DNA from: a virus
Length of the DNA stretch: 35,903 bases
Strand: one strand, 5' to 3'
Virus record (IMG/VR): IMGVR_UViG_3300042731_003330
Location: 1 to 35,903 of that record
Numbering within the stretch: position 1 is the first letter of the stretch; each line of letters starts with the position of its first letter. The notes below the pieces were generated by a model. That model made no database searches, was not told the origin of the DNA, and worked only from the letters and a program-made list of their open reading frames with translations. A program made the position numbers and the translations under genes. This document shows, in pieces, positions 15,240-25,242 of the stretch.

Positions 15240-18200
15240 ATGGCAACTAGAATTCAAATCAGAAGAGGTACCGCAGCAGAATGGGCATCAGCAAATCCCA
15301 TTCTTGCTCAAGGTGAATTAGGTGCCGAACTAGATACTGACAGTATTAAAGTAGGTGATGGTACTACTGATTGGAATTCTTTAGGATATGTAACTGGTGG
15401 TGCTGGTCCACAAGGTGCTACTGGAACGCAAGGTCGCCAAGGTATCCAAGGATATGGATGGCAGGGAACTCAGGGTGCATTTGGAAGACAAGGAATTGTT
15501 GGTCCCCAAGGTGAAGGTGGAACTCAGGGTCTTCAGGGTGTATTTGGTACACAAGGTTTTCAAGGTAAAGATGGTACCGCTCAAGGTACTCAAGGTTTAC
15601 AAGGACTTCAGGGAATTGGAAGTCAGGGATTCCAAGGTGCCGATGGTACTGGAAGTCAGGGTGCCCAAGGAACACAAGGAGCTTTTGGACTTCAAGGAAC
15701 TCAAGGTGTACAAGGAACTCAAGGAATTCAGGGCGTTCAAGGCAGTCAGGGTACTGCAATTAGATTCTTAGGCACTGTATCTACTAAAACTTTACTTCCG
15801 GGATATCCAAATTCATATTTGGGAGCAGTTGGTGATTCATATACAACTCTTGATATTTCTGAATTTTGGTATTGGAATGGGTCTGCATGGGTAAGTGGCG
15901 GTCAAATTAGTGGTGCTCAGGGTGTTAGAGGTAGACAAGGATTCACTGGTACTCAAGGTGCTCAAGGTATACAGGGAATTCAAGGTGTCCAGGGTGAAGA
16001 TGGTGCATATGCATCTCAAGGTGTTCAGGGTAGACAAGGTGTTCAAGGTACTCAAGGAACACAAGGTACTCAAGGATCGCAAGGTGCTCAAGGTGCTCAA
16101 GGCACTCAGGGTGAAGATGGTGCATATGCATCTATTGGTGTTCAGGGAAATCTTGGTATTCAAGGTATTCAGGGTGTTGGAGCACAAGGAACTCAAGGCA
16201 CTCAAGGTCTTCGTGGAGACTTTGCTGGACAAGGTATTCAAGGTTCTCAGGGTTCTCAAGGAACGCAAGGTACTCAAGGAGCTTTTGGACTTCAAGGTAC
16301 TCAAGGTATTCAGGGTGTTACGGGAAATTTTGGTGGAGCATCATTTAATTATCTGTTTAAATCCACACTGACTGGTGATCCTGGTCCTGGATTTTTACTA
16401 TTTGATAGAACAACCTTCGGATTAGCTACTAGTCTTAATATTGATGATCAAGATGTTAATAATGATGATATTCAATCATATTTGAGAACGATTGATGATT
16501 CAACATCAACAATTAAGGGACACTTTAGAATTTCTTTAAGGGATGATCCTTCAGATTATGCTCTGTTTACTATTTCTGGATTAACAGAACAAGGTGGATA
16601 TTTCACAATTGATTGTGATTTTATATCTGGTACTAGAAATAGTTTATCAAATAATGATGATATTATTATTACTTTTGCTAGAACTGGTGATAAAGGTGAA
16701 ATAGGAACTCAAGGTACCCAAGGTATTCAAGGATTACAGGGAACACAAGGTACTCAAGGTGTTCAAGGTCCTCAAGGTACACAAGGTCTTCAGGGTACAC
16801 AAGGTACTCAGGGTGAAGACGGTGCTTTTGCGAGTCAAGGTATTCAAGGAACTCAAGGTACTCAAGGTCTTCAAGGACCTCAGGGAACACAGGGTACCCA
16901 AGGTTTACAGGGTATCCAAGGAACTGCGGGATATATTGGTGAAGATGGAGCACAAGGAAGGCAGGGTATCCAAGGATCTCAAGGACCGCAAGGTCTTCAA
17001 GGTACTCAAGGCACTCAAGGATCTGCAGGATATGTTGGTGAAGATGGATCTCAGGGTGCTCAGGGTACTCAAGGAACTGATGGTGCATACGCATCTATTG
17101 GTCTTCAAGGATTACAAGGTACACAGGGTACACAAGGACTTCAGGGATCTCAAGGTCTTCATGGTGAATTTGCTGGACAAGGTGTTCAGGGTGGACAAGG
17201 CATTCAAGGTATTGCCGCTCAAGGATCTGTTGGTGATCTTGGTGCTCAAGGTCGTCAGGGTATTCAAGGCGTTCAAGGACCACAAGGTGTTCAGGGTCTC
17301 CATGGTGAATTTGCTGGTCAAGGTGTTCAAGGAACTACTGGTATTCAGGGTCCAGCTGATGGTCCTCAAGGTGCTGCTGGTGCTCAGGGATCAGGAACTT
17401 ATTTTTCAAAAAATACTGATATATTTACTGCTACCGAAGGTCAAACTTCTTTTAGTGTAACGTATAATAGTGGTTATATTGACGTATATTTAAACGGTGT
17501 TCTATTAGCAGAAACAGAATACACTGCTACTGATGGTACTTCCGTAGTTTTAAATAATCCAGTTTCTGCTGGATCAAAATTAATTGTACTGTCTTATTCG
17601 GAGTCTGGTGTACAAGGTATTCAAGGTTTAGATGGTACTGGATTCCAAGGTTTAGATGGTGCCTTTGCTGGACAAGGTGTACAAGGTACTCAAGGTGTAC
17701 AAGGTAGAGCAACATTTTTCAGAAGAGATATTACTTCAATCACTGCAACTAGTGGACAAACTATCTTTAACGTTACCTATGTGGTTGGATATTTAGATGT
17801 CTTCGTTACAGGTGTCCTCTTAGACCCTTCAGATTACACTGCAACTAATTCTTCAACAGTAACATTAAATGATCCTGTTTCTGAAGGAACCGTACTGAAC
17901 TTTGTTGCATATCAAGAATCTGGTGCTCAAGGTAGGCAAGGAATTCAAGGATTACAGGGAACTCAAGGCACTCAAGGTCTTCAAGGATTACAGGGAACTC
18001 AAGGAACTCAAGGTACTCAAGGTCTTCAAGGATTACAGGGAACTCAAGGTACTCAAGGATTACAGGGAACTCAAGGTACTCAAGGTACTCAAGGATTACA
18101 GGGAACTCAGGGTGAAGATGGTGCCTTTGCTGGTCAAGGTGTTCAAGGAACTCAAGGTGTCCAGGGTCTCCAAGGTTCTGGATTACAAGGTTTAGATGGT

Positions 18201-19832
18201 GCTTTTGCTGGTCAAGGTGTTCAGGGAACTCAAGGACCTCAAGGTCTTCAAGGATTACAAGGTCCTCAAGGTCTTCAAGGATTACAAGGTCCTCAAGGAA
18301 CTCAAGGAACTCAAGGTATCCAAGGTGTTCAGGGTCTTGATGGATTATTTGCTGGTCAAGGTGCTACTGGAAGACAAGGTTTAGATGGTGCCTTTGCTGG
18401 TCAAGGTGTTCAAGGAACTCAAGGTCCTTTAGGTATCCAAGGTACAACTGAATTTTTTAGTAGAAATGTTTCAGTCGTATCTGCTACTAATGGACAAGAT
18501 ACTTTCTATGTTACTTACAACATTGGTTTTATTGAGATATTTGTAAATGGTTCTAAGTTAAATCCAACAGAATATATTGCTAATAATGGAACAACGGTAG
18601 TTTTAGCAGAAGCTGTTGGTGATAACACTCAAATAGAATTTATAACTTATTCTCAAGCTGGACCTCAAGGTATTCAAGGACCACAAGGATCTCAAGGTCT
18701 TGATGGAGAATATGCTGGACAAGGTATTCAAGGACCACAAGGTGTTCAAGGTGAGATTGGTATTCAGGGTCCAGCTGATGGTCCTCAAGGTATTCAGGGT
18801 AGACAAGGTATTCAAGGTATTCTTGGTGGATTTAGTGGTCTAGTATTTGACTACACATATTCCAACAATACAACAGCATCAGATCCAGGGTCTGGAACAG
18901 TAAAAGCTAATGCTATTAGTTTATCGACAATATCATCAATTTATCTTGACGATACTGATGGTGCAGGAACAAACTTAGATACATTCATACAAAGTCTCTT
19001 ATCAAATTCACCTTTCTTTTATATAAGAATTTTTGAAAGATTAAATCCAGAAATTTATGGATTATATAGAGCATCATCTATGACTGATAATGGTGGATGG
19101 TATAATATTCCAGTAACTCATGTTTCATCTTCAGCAACAAACTTCAATGTATCAGATGTTTTAGTATCATTTGCATTTGGTAATGGACTACAAGGACCAC
19201 AAGGTGTTCAAGGTGTTCAGGGTGAAACAGGCACTTCTACATTCAACCCAATTCAAGTTGCGAGTGATGGAGGAACTGTTCTTAGTGGTGATAATTTGGT
19301 AGCAACTGGATCAGAAGCTCTTGAATTTGTTGCTGGTAATGGTATTCAACTAGTAACAGATCCAAGTGCAACACCAAAATCACTTAAAATTAATGCAACA
19401 TTTAGTGATTTTTCTGTTAGTAATGATAATACATCATCTTCAGTATTTTATCCTGTTATAGTTAATGCTACTAGTGGAATTCCTTCTCAGATTAGAGTAT
19501 CAAGTTATGGATTAAGTTATCGTCCAGACACTGGTACTCTTAATGCAAAAGGATTTGTTTCAACTTCGGATATAACAAAGAAGAAAAATATAAGGACTAT
19601 TGATAATGCTCTAGATATTGTAGATAGTCTTGATGGTGTTAGGTTTGATTGGATAGATAATAATACACCATCTTTAGGATTAATCGCACAAAATGTCGAA
19701 CAAGTTTTACCAGAATTAGTTGAAATTCTACCCGATGGAACAAAAGCAGTTTCTTATGGTAATATTATTGGAGTATTGATAGAAGCAATTAAGCAACAGC
19801 AAACACAAATAAACGAATTGAGGGAAAATTAA
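15240..19832 (+). CDS. Giant modular tail fibre with collagen-like repeats and S74-type chaperone
   Basis: A 1530-residue fibre. Residues 1-52 form an MTD-N/hyaluronidase-type domain common at the start of phage fibres ([15 protein letters not shown], then [18 protein letters not shown]). Most of the remainder is Gly-X-Y collagen-like repeat, mostly Gly-X-Gln (about 55-170, 222-362, 485-715, 790-822, 893-1068, 1141-1195), which should form stiff triple-helical rods. Between them are three copies of one beta domain (720-790, 826-896, 1071-1142) and two of another (365-483, 1198-1316). Residues 1442-1530 match the endosialidase/S74 intramolecular chaperone (SDITKKKNI start, then [15 protein letters not shown], final helix), with S1443-D1444 as likely self-cleavage point. 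Gln in the Y position instead of hydroxyproline suits a bacterial host. Confidence 0.85.
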   Translation: MATRIQIRRGTAAEWASANPILAQGELGAELDTDSIKVGDGTTDWNSLGYVTGGAGPQGATGTQGRQGIQGYGWQGTQGAFGRQGIVGPQGEGGTQGLQGVFGTQGFQGKDGTAQGTQGLQGLQGIGSQGFQGADGTGSQGAQGTQGAFGLQGTQGVQGTQGIQGVQGSQGTAIRFLGTVSTKTLLPGYPNSYLGAVGDSYTTLDISEFWYWNGSAWVSGGQISGAQGVRGRQGFTGTQGAQGIQGIQGVQGEDGAYASQGVQGRQGVQGTQGTQGTQGSQGAQGAQGTQGEDGAYASIGVQGNLGIQGIQGVGAQGTQGTQGLRGDFAGQGIQGSQGSQGTQGTQGAFGLQGTQGIQGVTGNFGGASFNYLFKSTLTGDPGPGFLLFDRTTFGLATSLNIDDQDVNNDDIQSYLRTIDDSTSTIKGHFRISLRDDPSDYALFTISGLTEQGGYFTIDCDFISGTRNSLSNNDDIIITFARTGDKGEIGTQGTQGIQGLQGTQGTQGVQGPQGTQGLQGTQGTQGEDGAFASQGIQGTQGTQGLQGPQGTQGTQGLQGIQGTAGYIGEDGAQGRQGIQGSQGPQGLQGTQGTQGSAGYVGEDGSQGAQGTQGTDGAYASIGLQGLQGTQGTQGLQGSQGLHGEFAGQGVQGGQGIQGIAAQGSVGDLGAQGRQGIQGVQGPQGVQGLHGEFAGQGVQGTTGIQGPADGPQGAAGAQGSGTYFSKNTDIFTATEGQTSFSVTYNSGYIDVYLNGVLLAETEYTATDGTSVVLNNPVSAGSKLIVLSYSESGVQGIQGLDGTGFQGLDGAFAGQGVQGTQGVQGRATFFRRDITSITATSGQTIFNVTYVVGYLDVFVTGVLLDPSDYTATNSSTVTLNDPVSEGTVLNFVAYQESGAQGRQGIQGLQGTQGTQGLQGLQGTQGTQGTQGLQGLQGTQGTQGLQGTQGTQGTQGLQGTQGEDGAFAGQGVQGTQGVQGLQGSGLQGLDGAFAGQGVQGTQGPQGLQGLQGPQGLQGLQGPQGTQGTQGIQGVQGLDGLFAGQGATGRQGLDGAFAGQGVQGTQGPLGIQGTTEFFSRNVSVVSATNGQDTFYVTYNIGFIEIFVNGSKLNPTEYIANNGTTVVLAEAVGDNTQIEFITYSQAGPQGIQGPQGSQGLDGEYAGQGIQGPQGVQGEIGIQGPADGPQGIQGRQGIQGILGGFSGLVFDYTYSNNTTASDPGSGTVKANAISLSTISSIYLDDTDGAGTNLDTFIQSLLSNSPFFYIRIFERLNPEIYGLYRASSMTDNGGWYNIPVTHVSSSATNFNVSDVLVSFAFGNGLQGPQGVQGVQGETGTSTFNPIQVASDGGTVLSGDNLVATGSEALEFVAGNGIQLVTDPSATPKSLKINATFSDFSVSNDNTSSSVFYPVIVNATSGIPSQIRVSSYGLSYRPDTGTLNAKGFVSTSDITKKKNIRTIDNALDIVDSLDGVRFDWIDNNTPSLGLIAQNVEQVLPELVEILPDGTKAVSYGNIIGVLIEAIKQQQTQINELREN
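18240..18293 (+). repeat. Perfect tandem 27-bp repeat (two copies) in the collagen-like region
   Basis: Two exact adjacent copies (18240-18266 and 18267-18293), each encoding nine residues of Gly-X-Gln repeat. It suggests a recent unequal crossover or slippage event in the fibre gene. Similar near-perfect repeats fill 17940-18110. Confidence 0.9.
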
Positions 19833-21356
19833 ATGTATGTAGCAGCTGGTATTGGTACTTATAAAATAGGAATTTCAACTGGTGGTGGAGGAGCTCAACC
19901 TGTAGGACTTCGAACTGCATTTAGTGAAATAGGTTCGTTTGAAGATGCAATTTTTCAAGTATATCCTGGAGCTAATGAGGGTATTTTTCCACATATGGAC
20001 GATCAGGGAGATGATCGACGTACAATAAACAATAATACATATACAGCAGAACCATTAATTGATGAAGATTTCAAAATAACTGTTTCAAGTGGAACTGTTC
20101 TTCCACTAGCGGCAGGATATGGAAGAATTGTTGCTAATAATAAAATTTATAGTGCAAAAGATGGAACTGAACTAGGAACACTCGCCAATATTGGTGATTC
20201 TGTAGCAATAGGATGTGGAAGGATAGTTACGGCTAAAAAAAGCACTCAAAGTGGATGGATTTATGATTTAGATGGAAATCAACTTGGAACATTTTCAGCA
20301 TCAATATCTCAATCTGGTCAAGATTATGGGCAGTCTATAGCGATTGGGTGTGGTAGGATAGCTGTTGGAGCTCCACATTGGGATGATACGAGTTTGCCTG
20401 TTTGGACTTATAGTCAATATAGAGATAATGCTAAAGATTGTGGACAAGTTTTTTTATATGATTTAAATGGCAATCAAATAGATGTACTTAGACCACCAGA
20501 TTATCCTCAGTCAAGATTTGACAACTCACGAAGCGATGCCCTAGAAGGTGAATTTGGATTTTCTGTAGCAATAAAATATGGAAGAGTTGTTATTGGAGCA
20601 CCGAGATATAGAGCAAAACAGACTAGTCATCGTATGGGAAAGTGTTTTATATTTGATTGTAATGGGTATTTTATGAGTGATATAGAAACTCCAAGCAGTA
20701 TAACTAGTCAATATAGATTTGGCGAGTCTGTTGCATTTTCAAATTACAAAATTCTTGTTGGAATTCCTGATCGATATGGTCCTAGTGACAGTGATGGTGG
20801 AGTATACATGTATAATTTAACGGGAGTTCAAAAAGATCAATATTCCCGTTGGTTTTTTGGAGGTGTATCTAGAACTAGAACTGGATTTAGAGTAGCAGGA
20901 AATGGTACTATGATAGCTATTTCTGCACCACTAGGTGATCCTAATAATGATAATCATACTACAGGATTTCCAAATTACGCCGGTCAAGGTCTAGTTTATC
21001 TTCGTGGAGTAGCACCTTCACAAATTCCTAGGTCCTCTACTGTACTTGGTCCAACTTCTGTTATAGGGGCATGTAAAGCATCTGATGGAGCAATTGGAGA
21101 TACATTTGGTGAAGAAATAGCTATGAGTAGTGGTGTTTTAGTGGTTGCTGGTGGTGGAGGTTCTAGTCAACCAAGATCTGATCCATATGGACTTTATACT
21201 TTTACTGATTGGTATGATGATTATCCTGGTACAGTTACTCCTGCAGCTTCTAATAAACTTTACGTTTATAAGTTGAAAAAAACATCCTTTGATTATTGGG
21301 ACGAAATGCTTGAAGGGTGGTCTGGATATGCTGATGAATTTTCTGAGAACTTTTAA
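19833..21356 (+). CDS. FG-GAP beta-propeller protein 1, putative host-recognition protein
   Basis: A 507-residue protein starting 1 base after the fibre stop. It contains seven repeats of an FG-GAP/integrin-alpha-like unit, starting near residues 91, 119, 164, 240, 295, 349 and 423. Each has an FG-SVAIG-GR-(I/V)(V/A)VGAP core and often a following YDLNGN strand (such as YGQSIAIGCGRIAVGAP). Seven repeats predict a seven-bladed propeller, a fold that in other systems binds protein or sugar ligands. No signal peptide or membrane segment is seen. Together with the next two genes it is likely part of the tail adhesion apparatus, by position. Function is inferred. Confidence 0.75.
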   Translation: MYVAAGIGTYKIGISTGGGGAQPVGLRTAFSEIGSFEDAIFQVYPGANEGIFPHMDDQGDDRRTINNNTYTAEPLIDEDFKITVSSGTVLPLAAGYGRIVANNKIYSAKDGTELGTLANIGDSVAIGCGRIVTAKKSTQSGWIYDLDGNQLGTFSASISQSGQDYGQSIAIGCGRIAVGAPHWDDTSLPVWTYSQYRDNAKDCGQVFLYDLNGNQIDVLRPPDYPQSRFDNSRSDALEGEFGFSVAIKYGRVVIGAPRYRAKQTSHRMGKCFIFDCNGYFMSDIETPSSITSQYRFGESVAFSNYKILVGIPDRYGPSDSDGGVYMYNLTGVQKDQYSRWFFGGVSRTRTGFRVAGNGTMIAISAPLGDPNNDNHTTGFPNYAGQGLVYLRGVAPSQIPRSSTVLGPTSVIGACKASDGAIGDTFGEEIAMSSGVLVVAGGGGSSQPRSDPYGLYTFTDWYDDYPGTVTPAASNKLYVYKLKKTSFDYWDEMLEGWSGYADEFSENF

Positions 21357-21365
21357 GAAATGTAC

Positions 21366-21373
21366 ACTAAATA
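21366..21373 (+). promoter_or_regulatory. Possible late-promoter box ACTAAATA before propeller 2
   Basis: ACTAAATA, with six bases in common with the late consensus TATAAATA, lies 22 bases before the ATG of the second propeller gene in a short gap. The match is weaker than at other sites. Confidence 0.3.
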
Positions 21374-21395
21374 TTTTATATTGAGGTACTAAAAG

Positions 21396-23015
21396 ATGCC
21401 CGATTCTAAGGATGGTCTTGTAGGTCCAGGATTTTCTATAGTTAATGATTTTGATTATCCATCTATTTTTATAACAACATTTAGAAATAAAATAGAAACT
21501 GGTAAAGATACACAGTTTAATTCTAATAGGTATGAAGATCCCGTTGTTACTGAAAATCCAATTGATTCTCCGTATAATACTAACCCTACTAATACGACAT
21601 ACTACACATTTAGACCAAAACCAGGAATAACAACTTCATCAATTATAGATCCTGATGATTTTTATGAGATAGAAACTGGAGATCCTCGCGCATTTGGATA
21701 TGGAAAACTGTTGATGCCTCCCAGTTCTCAAATTAACGCTGGAGATAAATTTGGTGCAGCAGTTGCTATAGGGTGCGGTAGGCTCGTTGTTGGAGCACCA
21801 TATGATATGCAGGGATCTGGTTCAATAGGAGAATATGGTTCTATACATATCTTCAAATCAACAGAAGAGCAAGATACGGATATTACTAATGAATTTGATT
21901 GGATAAAAAAGGTAAATGGACCACAACAAGTATATGGGCATTTTGGTGAGGCGATAGCAGTAGGATGTGGTCGGATAGTAGTTGGAGCTCCGCGTGGAAA
22001 TTCGGGGAAAGGTGCTGCCTATGTCTATGATTTAAATGGAAATCTAATAAAAACAATTCATCCTTCAGACACTTCAATAAATGATGAATTTGGATATTCT
22101 GTAGCGGTAGGAAATAATAGAATAGTTGTTGGTGCTCGTAAGCAAAATCTAGGTAATTCCAACACATATGCTGCTAATGGTGCTGCATATGTATTTGACT
22201 TAAATGGAAATCAATTATTTAAATTAAATCCAGAAGAAGGTGGTGAATATGGTCATTCTGTAGCAGTTGGATCCTATACAATCGCTGTTAGTGCTCCAAA
22301 ATGGAGATATTATAATTCTTATAATCAAACAAATAATGATAACGCTGGAAAGATATGGATATATGATCTTAATGGTCAATTATTAAGGTCAACCAGGTCT
22401 TCAACTGCTAATCGATATTATGGTTGGGCGTTAGCAATTGCAGATGGAACTATTTGTATTTCAAATTTAAGTGGAACAGTTTCTGATCCTTTTGGATCAT
22501 CATTTATTTACACCTATTCTGTAGGGGGTGTAAGTGCATATAAACTCGTTGGTGATGGTGGTCTTGTATTTCGTTATTCTTTACAGCCCAGTATCGCCTG
22601 GAACAATACTATAGAAACTGTGTTGGGTGGAACTGTTCCACGATTTGATATGAATCAAATGTATGGGTATTCATTAGCAGCAGGAAATGGTACGGTAGTT
22701 GTTGGAAGTCCATATTGGTATGATGATTATACTAGAAATTATGGTGCTGCTGAGGTTTTTACACAGGATTCAAATAATTATAACCATCATAATCGGCGTA
22801 ATAATGATTATAATATACCATTATGGTCTGCTAGTGGTTGGCAGAAGTATGCAGAATATGCATATTCTGTAGCAGTAGGAAATGGAACTATAGCTATTGG
22901 TGCTCCAAAACATAATCATGGCAGTGGTGGTGTTGACGTTGATATGGGAGCAGTATTTTGTCTTAGCGGTATTCCAGCGCGTAAATACTTTTTAGATCAA
23001 TTAGATGGGAAGTAA
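21396..23015 (+). CDS. FG-GAP beta-propeller protein 2, putative host-recognition protein
   Basis: A 539-residue paralog of its neighbours with a distinct N-terminal segment of about 100 residues. Seven FG-GAP-type repeats start near residues 116, 181, 230, 283, 341, 421 and 488 (for example FGEAIAVGCGRIVVGAP and FGYSVAVGNNRIVVGA), several followed by YVYDLNGN. The ribosome-binding site GAGG lies about 10 bases before the ATG. Repeats are more regular than in the first copy. Role proposed as a propeller adhesin, by family resemblance and position. Confidence 0.75.
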   Translation: MPDSKDGLVGPGFSIVNDFDYPSIFITTFRNKIETGKDTQFNSNRYEDPVVTENPIDSPYNTNPTNTTYYTFRPKPGITTSSIIDPDDFYEIETGDPRAFGYGKLLMPPSSQINAGDKFGAAVAIGCGRLVVGAPYDMQGSGSIGEYGSIHIFKSTEEQDTDITNEFDWIKKVNGPQQVYGHFGEAIAVGCGRIVVGAPRGNSGKGAAYVYDLNGNLIKTIHPSDTSINDEFGYSVAVGNNRIVVGARKQNLGNSNTYAANGAAYVFDLNGNQLFKLNPEEGGEYGHSVAVGSYTIAVSAPKWRYYNSYNQTNNDNAGKIWIYDLNGQLLRSTRSSTANRYYGWALAIADGTICISNLSGTVSDPFGSSFIYTYSVGGVSAYKLVGDGGLVFRYSLQPSIAWNNTIETVLGGTVPRFDMNQMYGYSLAAGNGTVVVGSPYWYDDYTRNYGAAEVFTQDSNNYNHHNRRNNDYNIPLWSASGWQKYAEYAYSVAVGNGTIAIGAPKHNHGSGGVDVDMGAVFCLSGIPARKYFLDQLDGK

Positions 23016-23020
23016 TTAAA

Positions 23021-24763
23021 ATGGGTAATTTCAGACAACATATTATATGGAGTAATAGTGACTTGAATAACAACGAGCATCATTGGTATCGTCAACAGAT
23101 GACTGATGATGGAATTCCATATTCGACTCCACATTTGGGACCATACTATAAAGGCTCCAATTATTCTTATGGTTATTCTACTGTTGGTGTTGCAGAAACT
23201 GCTTATCCCAAAATCATCACTTACGAGAGCACGTCATGGGGCAATAGTCCTTCTTTTAGAAGTAGTGATAATGAATTTGATGATGATGAATTTGGATTTC
23301 ATATTGCAGTGGGAAATAATACATTATTAATTGGAGCACCAGAGCATAAAGGGCAGTATACAGGATCAACCAGACCCGGAAAATTATATCGCTTTTCTTT
23401 AAATGCTACATGGTATGGTAGCAGTACATATGATAAAAGATACGAACCATATAATTATCATCACTTTGTCTATAATCAATATAATAATACAATCGGTATT
23501 AATGCTGGAATAGCTGGAACTCATGTTTATTCTGGTACTTCTTCTAGTTCTAATAATGGAAATCCTGCAAATACACTACGATTTGGACGTTCTGTAGCAG
23601 CGGCATGTGATAGAATCGCTGTTGGTGCTCCAGGAGCCGATGGTACTAGTAATAATGGAACTGTAAAAATTTTTGAACATAACTCTATTATTGCAACTTC
23701 ACAAACACCACTCGGTAGCGCTCCCGGTGGAGATGAAGTACTTGGGAATTGGAACTTTCTACCAACAACACTAAAAACTTTATATGGAGATGCTAGTGGA
23801 GATAGATATGGACATGATGTTGCAATTGGATGTGGAAGAATTGTTGTCGGTGCTCCATTAGCAGATAGAGGTAGCACTAATTATAATGAAGGTGCTGCTT
23901 ACATTTATGATTTAAACGGAAATAATCCAATAAAAATTGGACCTGAAGGATCTTCCCATAGTAATAAAAGATTTGGATCTGCAGTAGCAATAGGAAATGG
24001 TAAAGTAGTTGTTAGTAGACCAGAAGCAGAACAAGTATTGATATATGATTTAGATGGAAATCAAACTGGTGTAGCTGAACTAAAGTTTGATTCTGGTACA
24101 ACTTACAATTATGTTTATGAATCAAACCGTCAGTCAGAATTTGGTACAGAAAAATGGTATGCTAAGCAACCTGGAATGTTGTCTGTCGGACAAGGAAGAA
24201 TAGTTGTTGGTGCTATTGAGCAAAGGGGAACCTCAGGATATTATGCTCCTATAGGAGCTGTATACATTTATAATTTAAAAGGTAAATTAATAAAAAGAAT
24301 TCAAGCTCCAGACGCTGATGTTCGGACTCGTATAGAATCTTTTACGACCGCAGGTCGTAATTTTGGAAGAGCGGTTACAGTGGGAATGGGTTTTATTTTT
24401 GTTGGAGATAACTTATTTGATGAAAGACATGATTATACGAGAGATTCTAATAATATCCCACGCTACAACCCACCAGTGGGAAAAGTGTATGTTTTTGATT
24501 TAGATGGAGATTTTATAGGAGAGATTCCAAATCCAGATATAAATGACCAAAGATATTTTGGAAAAAGTCTAGCTGTTAGCGAAGAACATTTATTCATTGG
24601 TTCTTCATCCTGGAATAACGCATTGGCTCCATCTCAATCTGATGGAGGTGCTGATCCAGATTTTATTGGTAGGTCAAAAATATGGAGATGTCATCTCCAC
24701 AATGCATCGTACAATATCTATGACCGCATTGAAATGGAAAATGGATGGTTACACCACAGTTGA
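23021..24763 (+). CDS. FG-GAP beta-propeller protein 3, putative host-recognition protein
   Basis: A 580-residue third paralog, beginning 5 bases after the second. Seven repeats start near residues 88, 186, 262, 316, 382, 446 and 511 (for example YGHDVAIGCGRIVVGAP and FGSAVAIGNGKVVVS), with intervening DLNGN and DLDGN strands. The N-terminal 85 residues are tyrosine- and asparagine-rich and unlike those of the other two copies. The stop TGA is part of the -35 box of the next promoter. Three tandem copies with diverged N-termini suggest duplication followed by specialisation. Confidence 0.75.
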   Translation: MGNFRQHIIWSNSDLNNNEHHWYRQQMTDDGIPYSTPHLGPYYKGSNYSYGYSTVGVAETAYPKIITYESTSWGNSPSFRSSDNEFDDDEFGFHIAVGNNTLLIGAPEHKGQYTGSTRPGKLYRFSLNATWYGSSTYDKRYEPYNYHHFVYNQYNNTIGINAGIAGTHVYSGTSSSSNNGNPANTLRFGRSVAAACDRIAVGAPGADGTSNNGTVKIFEHNSIIATSQTPLGSAPGGDEVLGNWNFLPTTLKTLYGDASGDRYGHDVAIGCGRIVVGAPLADRGSTNYNEGAAYIYDLNGNNPIKIGPEGSSHSNKRFGSAVAIGNGKVVVSRPEAEQVLIYDLDGNQTGVAELKFDSGTTYNYVYESNRQSEFGTEKWYAKQPGMLSVGQGRIVVGAIEQRGTSGYYAPIGAVYIYNLKGKLIKRIQAPDADVRTRIESFTTAGRNFGRAVTVGMGFIFVGDNLFDERHDYTRDSNNIPRYNPPVGKVYVFDLDGDFIGEIPNPDINDQRYFGKSLAVSEEHLFIGSSSWNNALAPSQSDGGADPDFIGRSKIWRCHLHNASYNIYDRIEMENGWLHHS

Positions 24764-24788
24764 CGCCTGCCCCTTTATGCCCTATAAT
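24760..24788 (+). promoter_or_regulatory. Strong host-type sigma70 promoter
   Basis: TTGACG (24760-24765), exactly 17 bases of spacer and TATAAT (24783-24788), a near-perfect consensus, lie just upstream of the 64-residue gene. The -35 box contains the stop codon of the last propeller gene. It should be read by the host polymerase early in infection. Confidence 0.85.
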
Positions 24789-24816
24789 ATGGGGGTACTC
24801 AAGGGAACGACACCCA

Positions 24817-25011
24817 ATGAACAACACAGAGCAGCACCTTGTCGGAGTTGTAATTGATCTCTGTACTCGCAGTTTTCTTCTTCTCTCTAGTGATGGTGAA
24901 GAAAAGATTGTTGAATGTGAAACTCCAGATCAATTCATGAGAGTTCTATCTGTTGTAAACGATCAAGTTTCTGATGATTATATTGAATATGCAGAGGTTG
25001 CAGTTTCCTGA
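24817..25011 (+). CDS. Small acidic protein of unknown function under an early promoter
   Basis: Starting from ATG 24817, with AAGGGA about 10 bases upstream and the promoter start point some 20 bases before that, the product has 64 residues (core TEQHLVGVVIDLCTRSFLLL, then an acidic helical end). A longer frame from 24745 would begin before the promoter and inside the preceding gene, so I rejected it. The product resembles a short conserved protein I have seen in cyanophages. No function can be given. A strong promoter and small size suggest an early host-takeover factor, which is only inference. Confidence 0.65.
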   Translation: MNNTEQHLVGVVIDLCTRSFLLLSSDGEEKIVECETPDQFMRVLSVVNDQVSDDYIEYAEVAVS

Positions 25012-25025
25012 TAAATAAACCAAAA

Positions 25026-25202
25026 ATGGAAATATTTACAGTGAAAGAATGGGAAGAAAACTTTGATGAACTTTTTGAAAGAGTTGAAAATGGAGAAACA
25101 ATAGGAATTATAAACGAAAATGGAGAATCGGCAGTTATGATGCCTGTTGATGAATTTGAATTTTTGCAAATACATACGGAGTTAAACAACGAAGCAAGTT
25201 GA
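25026..25202 (+). CDS. Phd/YefM antitoxin-like protein
   Basis: The 58-residue product follows the Phd/YefM antitoxin pattern: an N-terminal strand (MEIFTVKEWEENFDEL), a helix with ELFERVENGET, then IGIINENGESAVMMPVDEFE. These proteins repress their own operon and bind toxins of the Doc, Fic or RelE type. No toxin gene is visible next to it, so it would be an orphan antitoxin that might neutralise a host toxin or act as a DNA-binding regulator. The stop TGA is shared with the -35 box of the tRNA promoter. Confidence 0.65.
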   Translation: MEIFTVKEWEENFDELFERVENGETIGIINENGESAVMMPVDEFEFLQIHTELNNEAS

Positions 25203-25227
25203 CCAAAGCATTCAGATCTGCTATAAT
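25199..25227 (+). promoter_or_regulatory. Host-type sigma70 promoter for the tRNA cluster
   Basis: TTGACC (25199-25204), a 17-base spacer and TATAAT (25222-25227) lie 15 bases before the first tRNA. The -35 box includes the stop codon of the antitoxin-like gene. Confidence 0.8.
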
Positions 25228-25242
25228 TGATCTGAACCCAAT

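Noticed and set aside
15397-18384. Many overlapping open frames on both strands in the fibre gene, rich in K, V, L or in T, S, L
   Set aside because: They are shadows of the Gly-X-Gln repeat: a repeated codon pattern keeps other frames open. The collagen-like frame runs uninterrupted from 15240 to 19832 and has recognisable end domains.
15400-18430. CRISPR-like regular repeats
   Set aside because: Units are 9-27 bases, without unique spacers, and encode Gly-X-Gln in frame. No cas genes are near.
24745-24816. Longer start (24745) for the 64-residue gene
   Set aside because: It would lie inside the third propeller gene and upstream of the promoter, and the good ribosome-binding site precedes ATG 24817.
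25010-25017. GATAAATA before the antitoxin-like gene as a late promoter
   Set aside because: It is only 8 bases before the ATG and is explained by the stop codon TGA followed by TAA. The gene can be read from the strong promoter at 24760.
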